A program made the position numbers and the translations under genes. A stretch of DNA of 34,389 nucleotides from assembly GCF_003611735.1 (NCBI RefSeq), contig NZ_RAWG01000074.1, forward strand, positions 1 through 34,389, in the 5' to 3' direction. This stretch comes from Corallococcus sicarius (GTDB lineage: Bacteria > Myxococcota > Myxococcia > Myxococcales > Myxococcaceae). The notes under the pieces are model-generated. The model did no database searches and was not told the DNA's origin. It was given only the letters and a program-made list of their open reading frames with translations. Within the stretch, counting starts at the first letter, position 1; each line of letters opens with the position of its first letter. Positions 24,289-30,371 of this stretch are shown one piece after another.

Positions 24289-24315
24289 TTCGAGCCTCTT
24301 AGTTTCAGGCTCGAA
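24289..24315 (+). promoter_or_regulatory. 9-9-9 inverted repeat overlapping the HtrA Shine-Dalgarno
   Basis: TTCGAGCCT (24289-24297) and AGGCTCGAA (24307-24315) form a perfect 9-bp inverted repeat with a 9-nt spacer. The spacing equals that of the HrcA-binding CIRCE element, but the sequence differs. The right arm runs into the AAAGGA Shine-Dalgarno (24314-24319), 12 nt from ATG 24327, so it could be a repressor operator or an RNA hairpin masking the ribosome site. Confidence 0.55.
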
Positions 24316-24326
24316 AGGAACACCCC

Positions 24327-25217
24327 ATGTCCACCGACGCCCTCCAGTCCCTCTCGCAGTCCATCGCCTCCGTCGTCGAGCGCATCGCCCCCTCCCTCGT
24401 CCGCGTCGAGGCCCGCCGTCGCCGGGGCGCCAGCGGCATCGTCTGGGATGCCGATGGCCACATCCTCACCACCAGCCACGCCGTCGAACACGAAGGCTCC
24501 ATCCAGGTAGGGCTCGCGGACGGCCGCTCGGTCTCCGCGGAGCTCGTCGGCCGCGACCCGAGCACCGACCTCGCGCTCCTCAAGGCCGACGCCACCGGCC
24601 TCACTCCGCTCGCTCCCACGCCGCTCGACGGCGTGAAGGTGGGCCACGTGGTGCTCGCCATCGGACGTCCGGGGCGCACCGCGCGGGCAACACTCGGCAT
24701 CGTCAGCGCGTTCGGCGGCGACTGGCGCACGCACGCGGGCGGACAGGTGGACCGCTACCTGGAGACGGACGCGGACCTGCCGCCCGGCTTCTCCGGCGGC
24801 GCGCTGGTGGACGCGCAGGGGCGCTTCCTCGGCATCCCCACGGCGGCCTTCTCACGCACCGCCGCGGTCATCATCCCCGGTGACACGCTGACGCGCGTGG
24901 CGAACTCGCTGCGGGAGCACGGCGGCATCCGGCGCGGCTACCTGGGCGTGGGCGCCTACCCGGTGCGCCTGCCGCGTGAAATCGACGGCACGAAGGCCGG
25001 GCTCATCCTGCTGTCGGTGGATCCGGAAGGGCCCGCGCAGAAGGCAGGGCTGCTGCTGGGCGACGTGCTGGTGAGCCTGGGCGGCCAGTCGCTGCACGGC
25101 GTGGAGGACCTGCTGGGCTACCTGGGCGACGAGAAGGTGGGCGCCTCCATCCAGGCGAAGGTGCTGCGCGCGGGCGAGCTGCGCGAGGTGCCCATCACCG
25201 TGGGCAAGCGTTCGTGA
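24327..25217 (+). CDS. HtrA-like serine protease with PDZ domain, no signal peptide (copy 1)
   Basis: A 296-residue S1C trypsin-like protease with a C-terminal PDZ domain. Triad residues are His51 (TTSHAVEH), Asp81 (STDLALL) and Ser156 (PGFSGGAL); the serine motif has F where the canonical GNSGG has N. The PDZ domain covers about 205-293 (RGYLGVGAYP, PAQKAGLLLGDVLVSLGG). There is no signal peptide or membrane segment, whereas most HtrA proteins are periplasmic, so this copy should act in the cytoplasm. It is preceded by a clear Shine-Dalgarno and a 9-9-9 inverted repeat. It is followed after 12 nt by a paralogue and is probably co-transcribed with it. Protein quality control is inferred. Confidence 0.88.
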   Translation: MSTDALQSLSQSIASVVERIAPSLVRVEARRRRGASGIVWDADGHILTTSHAVEHEGSIQVGLADGRSVSAELVGRDPSTDLALLKADATGLTPLAPTPLDGVKVGHVVLAIGRPGRTARATLGIVSAFGGDWRTHAGGQVDRYLETDADLPPGFSGGALVDAQGRFLGIPTAAFSRTAAVIIPGDTLTRVANSLREHGGIRRGYLGVGAYPVRLPREIDGTKAGLILLSVDPEGPAQKAGLLLGDVLVSLGGQSLHGVEDLLGYLGDEKVGASIQAKVLRAGELREVPITVGKRS

Positions 25218-25229
25218 AAGGAGCCAGCC

Positions 25230-26144
25230 ATGAACCTGTTGCAGCAGCTCTCCGATGACCTGGAAGGACTTGTCGCCCGCGCCGCTCCGGCGGTGGTGGG
25301 CGTGGAGCACGCGCGCGGTCACGGCACCGGCCTGTTCCTGACGCCGGATGGCTACGTGCTCACCAACCGGCACGTGGTGATGCGCACGCCGAAGCGGCTC
25401 ACCGTGCAGCTCCACAACGGCGAGGAGCGCCGAGCGACGCTGGTGGGCGGGGATGCCCCCACCGACCTCGCGGTGGTGCGCGCGGAGGGGGATGACTTCC
25501 CCACGCTGCCGCTCGCGGATCCGGAGACGGTGAAGGTAGGCCAGTTGGTGATGGCCATTGGCAATCCCTTCCGACTGGAGCAATCGGTGTCGCTGGGCGT
25601 GGTGAGCGCCATCAACCGCTCCATCACCCTGCCCGACGGCGTCATCCTGGAAGGGATGCTCCAGACGGACGCGGCCATCAACCCGGGCAACTCCGGCGGG
25701 CCGCTGCTCGACACACGCGGGCGCGTGGTGGGGCTCAACACGCTGGTGCTGCCGTTCGCACAGGGCATCGGCTTCGCGGTGAGCGCGACCACGGCGTCCT
25801 GGGTGGCGAGCCTGCTCATCCAGCGCGGCAAGGTGGACCGGAAGTTCCTGGGCATCGCCGCCACGGCGGTGAACCTGGAGCCCGCGCTCGCCCGAGACAC
25901 GGGCCAGCCCCGCGCCGTGCGCGTGCTGAAGGTGCAGGAGGGCACCCCGGCCGACGACGCCGGCCTCCTGCCCGACGACCTGCTGCTCGGCATCAACAGC
26001 CGGCCGGTGAGCAGCGTGGACGACCTGCAGCGGCTGATGGCGCTCGCCACCGAGGAAGAGGTGCACCTGGACGTGCTGCGCAAGGGACGCCGCAAGGGCG
26101 TCTCCGCCCGCGCCCGGAACCGCCGCGAGCCCGTGGCGGCGTGA
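25230..26144 (+). CDS. HtrA-like serine protease with PDZ domain, no signal peptide (copy 2)
   Basis: A 304-residue paralogue of the preceding protease, with AAGGAG (25218-25223) 6 nt before the ATG. Triad: His48 (LTNRHVV), Asp79 (PTDLAVV), Ser155 (GNSGGPL), here in fully canonical form, with GDAPTDLAVVRAE and MAIGNPF typical of DegP/HtrA. A PDZ domain follows (about 200-290, KVQEGTPADDAGLLPDDLLLGI). No signal peptide is visible. The two copies probably form a heteromeric or dual-specificity protease pair. The C-terminus is very basic (RKGRRKGVSARARNRRE), which may mediate nucleic-acid or partner contact. It converges with the membrane-protein gene at 26160, 15 nt between the stop codons. Confidence 0.9.
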   Translation: MNLLQQLSDDLEGLVARAAPAVVGVEHARGHGTGLFLTPDGYVLTNRHVVMRTPKRLTVQLHNGEERRATLVGGDAPTDLAVVRAEGDDFPTLPLADPETVKVGQLVMAIGNPFRLEQSVSLGVVSAINRSITLPDGVILEGMLQTDAAINPGNSGGPLLDTRGRVVGLNTLVLPFAQGIGFAVSATTASWVASLLIQRGKVDRKFLGIAATAVNLEPALARDTGQPRAVRVLKVQEGTPADDAGLLPDDLLLGINSRPVSSVDDLQRLMALATEEEVHLDVLRKGRRKGVSARARNRREPVAA

Positions 26145-26159
26145 CCCGCATCCGGGGGC

Positions 26160-26792
26160 TCACGGCCACGTCAGCATCAACCCGATTCCATTCGGGGCGG
26201 GCACCAGCCGCGCCGTGAGCTCCCCGTTCAGTCGCGCGTTGAGGAACGTCAGCACCCCGTCGAACAGGAGCAGGAACCCGCCCTGCACGAGCAGGCTCTT
26301 GCCCCACCCCTTCAAGCGCGCTGAATCCTTGCGCGCCCCGCGCTCCCACAGGAGGCCGCCGAAGGCGATGTAGCCCACGTCGAGGCCTGCGTTGAACAGC
26401 AGCAGCTTCTCCATGCGCTGTCCCTCGGAGAGGCTGCGCGCCAGGTCCCACGCCCCAGGCTCGGCGGTCGCCTGTCCGTGGTAGCCAATCGCCGCGATGG
26501 TCAGGTTGACCAGGTTCCAGGCCGCGTTCGCCTGGAAGAAGGCCCGCGTCTCGCCCTCGCTCGCGAAGTGGCCCGCCACGCCCGTGCCGATGTTCAGCAC
26601 CGCCCAGCCGAACAGGATTCCCATCGCCGTGCGGTTCACCCGCACCGCCTCCGCGTTGTGCTGCACGAGCCACGCCTTCTCATCACCCGGAGGCGCAGGC
26701 GCCGGGGCCTCCTGCCCCTGCGCCACCCACGGCATCGCGAGAAAAAGGAGCACCAGGACGAAGCAGGAGCGTGCGAGGCGAGCGGAAACCAT
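26160..26792 (-). CDS. Hypothetical small membrane protein with signal sequence
   Basis: A 210-residue protein. Hydrophobic residues 8-26 (SCFVLVLLFLAMPWVAQG) form a cleavable signal, followed by a Pro/Ala/Glu linker. Three or four further hydrophobic segments follow (ILFGWAVLNIGTG, NAAWNLVNLTIAAIGY, LDVGYIAFGGLLW, LLVQGGFLLLFDGVLTFL), so it is an inner-membrane protein with short loops. Conserved-looking Asn/Trp/Gly positions in the helices suggest a packed bundle. I do not recognise the family. A TAGAGT box ends 6 nt before the ATG and there is no Shine-Dalgarno. It is transcribed divergently from the oxygenase gene. Confidence 0.75.
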   Translation of the reverse strand: MVSARLARSCFVLVLLFLAMPWVAQGQEAPAPAPPGDEKAWLVQHNAEAVRVNRTAMGILFGWAVLNIGTGVAGHFASEGETRAFFQANAAWNLVNLTIAAIGYHGQATAEPGAWDLARSLSEGQRMEKLLLFNAGLDVGYIAFGGLLWERGARKDSARLKGWGKSLLVQGGFLLLFDGVLTFLNARLNGELTARLVPAPNGIGLMLTWP

Positions 26793-26798
26793 GGGGGC

Positions 26799-26804
26799 AC
26801 TCTA
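26799..26804 (-). promoter_or_regulatory. TAGAGT -10-like box before the membrane-protein gene
   Basis: TAGAGT on the minus strand ends 6 nt before ATG 26792 with no Shine-Dalgarno between, consistent with a leaderless transcript. Confidence 0.4.
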
Positions 26805-26882
26805 GGGAAGTGGCCGCTGTCATGGAGCAGGGGTCCCTCCCGTGCAGCCACCCTGTTTCTTTTCCACCGACCGTCTCAAAGT

Positions 26883-26905
26883 AGGAACGCGCGACACCGC
26901 GTCCT
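26883..26905. promoter_or_regulatory. Imperfect inverted repeat upstream of the MpaB-type oxygenase gene
   Basis: AGGAACGCG (26883-26891) faces CGCGTCCT (26898-26905), an imperfect dyad with one extra A, about 73 nt before ATG 26979. It could be the operator of a TetR-type regulator encoded elsewhere. The rest of 26805-26978 shows no gene. Confidence 0.25.
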
Positions 26906-26978
26906 GGTTGTCACGAGGCGCCGCGTGTCACGCTGGAGGGCCTGGCCGCCACCCGCCTCGCCTCCCGGAGCAAGCCCC

Positions 26979-27983
26979 ATGAACGAACCGGCATCCCAGG
27001 TCAGCCCCACGATGGACGCCGTTCCCGCGGGCTGCCCCTTCGCGACCCGGGCCGGCTCCTCCCGCGACGCGCGCCCGGACACCCGCGTGCCCGGCCCCAC
27101 GTACCGCAAGCCCTTCTGGCGGCCACGCTCCCCGGAGGTGCGCCGGGAGATCGCCTCCCTGGACGCGCGGCGTGACTGCCAGCGCATCGTGCACCTGCTG
27201 ACGAACTACGAGTTCCCGTTCGACATCCAGCGGTCGACGGAGATCGCTCTCTTCCACACCTATGGAAGCCGCTCCGTCTCCGGCCTGTTGGACCGCACCG
27301 GCGAGTTCCGCGAGCGCGGCCAGAAGCGCTACGACGACACGCGGCTGCTCATCGCGCAGTTCATGGAGTGTGGCTGGGATGTGGCGGCGGGACGGCGCTC
27401 GCTCGAGCAGATGAATCACATCCACTCGTTCTTCCGCATCCCGAACGAGGACTACCTCTTCGTGCTGTGGACCTTCATCGACTTCCCCATCCAGTGGATG
27501 GACCACTTCGGCTGGCGCGCCTTCACCACGCATGAGCGCGAAGCCTGGTTCCATTACTGGTCCGAAATCGGCCGTCGCATGGGCCTGCGCGACATCCCGG
27601 AGGACAAGCCCGCCTTCGACGCCTTCATCCACGCCTACGAGGCGAAGGAGCTGGTGCCCAGCGAGGCCAGCCACCGCGTCGCCCAGGCCACCATCGACAT
27701 CATGGCCGGCTGGCTGCCGCGGCCCCTGCGCGCCGTGGTGAAGCCCATCAGCCTCAGCCTCGTGCCGCCCCGACTGCTGCCCGCCATCCAGTTCGCGCCG
27801 CCGCCCGCCTGGGTGGGCAGCGTGACGCGCGCGGCCCTCAAGGTGCGCAAGCACGTCAAACGCTACGTCTCTCTGGAGCGCTACCCGTCCCCCATCGAGG
27901 GCAGCCTCAACCGCACCTACCCTGGCAATGCCTACCGGATTGAAGGGCTGGGGCCGGAGTTCGCCCACCGGGATGGCGCCTGA
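26979..27983 (+). CDS. MpaB-family (DUF2236) oxygenase-like protein
   Basis: A 334-residue protein of the MpaB/latex-clearing-protein group (DUF2236), heme-b proteins that oxygenate or cleave organic substrates. Family-like features: MNHIHSFFRIPNEDYLFVLWTFIDFP with a candidate axial His, and HYWSEIGRRMGLRDIPEDKPAF, the region of the conserved HxxxxYW and LGI motifs. The first ~45 residues are a Pro/Arg-rich, poorly ordered extension. ATG 26979 is preceded by GGAG at 8 nt. The start region (MNEPASQVS) does not look like a secretion signal. The gene stands alone. Substrate is unknown and the heme ligand cannot be fixed without a structure. Confidence 0.8.
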   Translation: MNEPASQVSPTMDAVPAGCPFATRAGSSRDARPDTRVPGPTYRKPFWRPRSPEVRREIASLDARRDCQRIVHLLTNYEFPFDIQRSTEIALFHTYGSRSVSGLLDRTGEFRERGQKRYDDTRLLIAQFMECGWDVAAGRRSLEQMNHIHSFFRIPNEDYLFVLWTFIDFPIQWMDHFGWRAFTTHEREAWFHYWSEIGRRMGLRDIPEDKPAFDAFIHAYEAKELVPSEASHRVAQATIDIMAGWLPRPLRAVVKPISLSLVPPRLLPAIQFAPPPAWVGSVTRAALKVRKHVKRYVSLERYPSPIEGSLNRTYPGNAYRIEGLGPEFAHRDGA

Positions 27984-28033
27984 GCGAGCGTCCCAGGCTG
28001 CCCGCATGGCGCGCCGCCCACCGGGCCTCCGCG

Positions 28034-28996
28034 CTATTCCGAAGGCAGCGCCGTGCGCTCGAGCCAGGCGCAAATGATGGCCACGGCTTCGTCGAGCGTC
28101 TGACGCGGCCCCCAGTACATCGGGGCAATCGCATCAAACGCAGCCCGGATCGACACCGTGCTCTCACCTGGAGGGAGGAAGTGGCGCAACTCCGCGCCCG
28201 GAGGAGGCGCAATCTGCTTCTGACGGATCATCTCGGTCGCCAGTGCGCGGACATCCGGATAGCCCACGAGCGGCGGCAGGCGGTCTTCCGCGGTGATGAT
28301 CCGCGCTGCATCCTCGTAGTGACGCACGAAGGTGGCCGGCTCCAGATTCCTCCGGAGCCGCTTCTGGAGCGCATCCAACTTTTCCAGAAGCGTGACCATG
28401 GGATGGACACAACGCACGGCCCTGGGACGGTTGTCCTTGAAGTCAGTGAGTTGCTGCTGGTCCTCAAGCTCGTCGTGGACAAACGAAGTCATGTCGCGCG
28501 GCACGAAGGGCGTCACCCGCGCATTACCGACCTCAAGGAGGACGAAGGGGCGCAGGACGCCCTCCAACGCGCCGAGATGCTGCGCCGGATACAGGATGCG
28601 CAGGTTGGCGGAACGCCAGTAGCGCTCTACTCCATCAACCTCCAGCTCCACGCGTGCTCCGGGCACCTGGATGCGCGAGGCCAGTGTCTCGAAGTAGGTC
28701 CGGCGGGCATTTGTCGCTCCCGTCCCGGTGCGACTCCAATCCGTCACCTCAGGAAGTTCGACGGTGCCCGCTTCCAGCTTGAGGTCCAGGTCTTCTGAAA
28801 ACCGCTGGATGAGCGAGAAACCCTTGGAAAGGGATGTGCCGCCCTTGAACCAGACCTCGAAGCCGGCTTCGTGCAGGGCCCACAGCGTGTGCGTGACCCA
28901 GTAGTCCTTCTCCGCAAGCCCGAGCGAAAGGCGCCGCTTGTCCGCGACGATTCGCAGCAGTTGATCGAACTCGGGATCCTCATGAACGAAGTTCAA
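28034..28996 (-). CDS. AbiEii-type nucleotidyltransferase toxin
   Basis: A 320-residue protein of the AbiEii/AbiGii toxin family. The nucleotidyltransferase signature is complete: KGGTSLSKGF (51-60), then RFSEDLDLKLE with Asp69 and Asp71 as metal-binding acids. Members transfer nucleotides to tRNA or other RNA and stop growth during phage infection or when the antitoxin is lost. It begins at TTG 28996, which overlaps the antitoxin stop as TTGA, so toxin synthesis depends on antitoxin translation and is probably weak. Catalytic residues are intact, so it is likely active. The exact RNA target is unknown. Confidence 0.92.
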   Translation of the reverse strand: MNFVHEDPEFDQLLRIVADKRRLSLGLAEKDYWVTHTLWALHEAGFEVWFKGGTSLSKGFSLIQRFSEDLDLKLEAGTVELPEVTDWSRTGTGATNARRTYFETLASRIQVPGARVELEVDGVERYWRSANLRILYPAQHLGALEGVLRPFVLLEVGNARVTPFVPRDMTSFVHDELEDQQQLTDFKDNRPRAVRCVHPMVTLLEKLDALQKRLRRNLEPATFVRHYEDAARIITAEDRLPPLVGYPDVRALATEMIRQKQIAPPPGAELRHFLPPGESTVSIRAAFDAIAPMYWGPRQTLDEAVAIICAWLERTALPSE

Positions 28997-29574
28997 GCCG
29001 TGGCCATCTGGATGGCGTCGTGCACCAGGGATTGCGTGCTCCGCGTACCAAACCGGTTGGCCATCTCTCCCAACCGGCGAGGGTCGAACGCTCCACGGCG
29101 GAGGGCTCGCACCAATGCATCCGCCAACTCGCGCAGGGAGGCGCTGACGCTTCCCGCGTTCTCAAGGAGATCGACCACGAACCACTCCAGCGGCGAAGGC
29201 TGGGGAAAGGCGACGCGCCGCAAGTCGAACTTCCGCCCTCCCAGTTCGAACAGGCCCGAGCGCTTCGTGTTGTAGACGAGGGTGGAGGCGAACACAGCGG
29301 TCGAGCCCAGGCCCAATGCATTCCACCGCTCAGGACCGGTGAAGACAAAGGGCGCACCTTCCAGGAATGCCCGCATGATCTCCGCGTCGGTCGGCGCCAC
29401 GGGTCCAAACCGGCCTCGCTTCGGGCACGCGAAGAGGCCCTGGGCCAGCGGGATGAGCGCTCCCTCGCGAACCAACCGCTTCGCCAGGCGCGGCGCGTTC
29501 AAGCCCCAACGCGCAAGCTCCTTCGTCCGGTAGACGCGGCCCTGTTCGAGCAGCGGATGGGCAGCAGGCGGCAT
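28993..29574 (-). CDS. AbiEi-type antitoxin, winged-helix DNA-binding (DUF6088-like)
   Basis: A 193-residue protein. Residues about 5-60 form the winged helix: VYRTKELARWGLNAPRLAKR is the recognition part and LVREGALIPLAQGLFACP the wing, as in AbiEi/DUF6088 antitoxins that repress their own operon. The C-terminal domain (about 75-190) should neutralise or balance the toxin. ATG 29574 was chosen because the frame further upstream is unrelated and the promoter elements lie there. The toxin gene overlaps its stop codon by 4 nt. The pair is flanked by a terminator on its upstream side, and so is an independent cassette. Confidence 0.88.
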   Translation of the reverse strand: MPPAAHPLLEQGRVYRTKELARWGLNAPRLAKRLVREGALIPLAQGLFACPKRGRFGPVAPTDAEIMRAFLEGAPFVFTGPERWNALGLGSTAVFASTLVYNTKRSGLFELGGRKFDLRRVAFPQPSPLEWFVVDLLENAGSVSASLRELADALVRALRRGAFDPRRLGEMANRFGTRSTQSLVHDAIQMATA

Positions 29575-29598
29575 CGTCGTATGAAATCTCCCGAAAAA

Positions 29599-29627
29599 AA
29601 CATACAGCCGCAAGGCCGAATCAACAA
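29599..29627 (-). promoter_or_regulatory. Promoter of the AbiE pair: TTGTTG-17-TATGTT
   Basis: On the minus strand TTGTTG (29622-29627) and TATGTT (29599-29604) are exactly 17 bp apart, and TATGTT ends 24 nt before ATG 29574. An A-tract (seen as a T-run on this strand) follows the -10. Antitoxin binding would be expected here. Confidence 0.5.
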
Positions 29628-29651
29628 GCTCCTGCGCCAAGCCATTGAAGT

Positions 29652-29692
29652 CACAAGAGAAAGGCCCGCGTCCCACCGGGGGACACGGGCCT
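29652..29692 (-). terminator. Rho-independent terminator of the redoxin transcript
   Basis: On the minus strand the hairpin has arms 29686-29692 and 29662-29668 (AGGCCCG/CGGGCCT), one internal mismatch, and a further 5-bp GTCCC/GGGAC stem. It is followed by TTTCTCTT. It lies 28 nt after the redoxin stop and shields the AbiE pair from read-through. Confidence 0.75.
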
Positions 29693-29719
29693 CGCTCACG
29701 TCACGGAGACGCGACGGCT

Positions 29720-30307
29720 TCAGCTCTTGTACTTCACCGAGCAGCCGTACGGTTCGGAGGTCGCCGTCGGCACCTGCTGGCCGTTGAGGAGCGCGTCCAC
29801 CGCGGTCTTCACGTAGTTGGTCTTCACCGTGCCCTTGCCGCGCGGATCATCGTCGATGGCGCCCGCGTAGCGCACCACGCCCTGCCCGTCGATGACGTAC
29901 ATGTGCGGGGTCGTCTTCGCGGCGAAGCTCTTGCCCACCGTGCCGTCCGTGTCGAGCAGCACCGGCTGGCTGAAGCCCTCCTTCTTCTTCCAGTCCGCGA
30001 CGAACTTCGCGTTGTGCGAGGCGGTGGAGTCCACCGTCAGCCACACCACCTTCTTCGCGTCGAAGCCCTTCTGCGTCGTCTGCATCGTCTTGGCGTCGTA
30101 GTGCCGCTTCACGAACGGGCACTCCGAGTTCGTCCACTCCAGCACCACGACCTTGCCCTTGTAGTCCGCGAGCGAGTGCGACTTGCCGGCCTCGTCCTTG
30201 AGCGTGAACGCGGGAGCGGGCTTGCCCACCTCCACGGTGTCGGCGGCGAGGACGGGGGCTCCAACGAAAGCCACGGTGAGCGCGAGTGCCTTGAAGACCT
30301 GCTTCAT
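29720..30307 (-). CDS. Periplasmic redoxin (AhpC/TSA-like thioredoxin fold)
   Basis: A 195-residue secreted protein. Signal peptide MKQVFKALALTVAFVGAPVLA, then a redoxin domain with the active-site cysteine Cys63 in WTNSECPFVKRHY and the cis-Pro region TTPHMYVIDGQG. A second cysteine near the C-terminus (Cys189, PYGCSVKY) could form a resolving disulphide. It resembles alkyl-hydroperoxide or resA-type redoxins and could reduce peroxides or protein thiols in the periplasm. It lies 64 nt downstream of the DsbD-like gene on the same strand and could accept electrons from it. Start ATG 30307 has a GGAGG Shine-Dalgarno. Confidence 0.9.
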   Translation of the reverse strand: MKQVFKALALTVAFVGAPVLAADTVEVGKPAPAFTLKDEAGKSHSLADYKGKVVVLEWTNSECPFVKRHYDAKTMQTTQKGFDAKKVVWLTVDSTASHNAKFVADWKKKEGFSQPVLLDTDGTVGKSFAAKTTPHMYVIDGQGVVRYAGAIDDDPRGKGTVKTNYVKTAVDALLNGQQVPTATSEPYGCSVKYKS

Positions 30308-30371
30308 GACGGAACCTCCAGAGATTTGAACGCTGCGCAACAACACCACTGACATCATTCCCCGCCCCATC

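Noticed and set aside
24270-24300. Sigma-54 promoter before the HtrA pair (TGGCGCG ...)
   Set aside because: The GC of the -12 element is missing at the required spacing.
24289-24315. True CIRCE/HrcA operator
   Set aside because: Spacing matches but the arms differ from TTAGCACTC/GAGTGCTAA at most positions.
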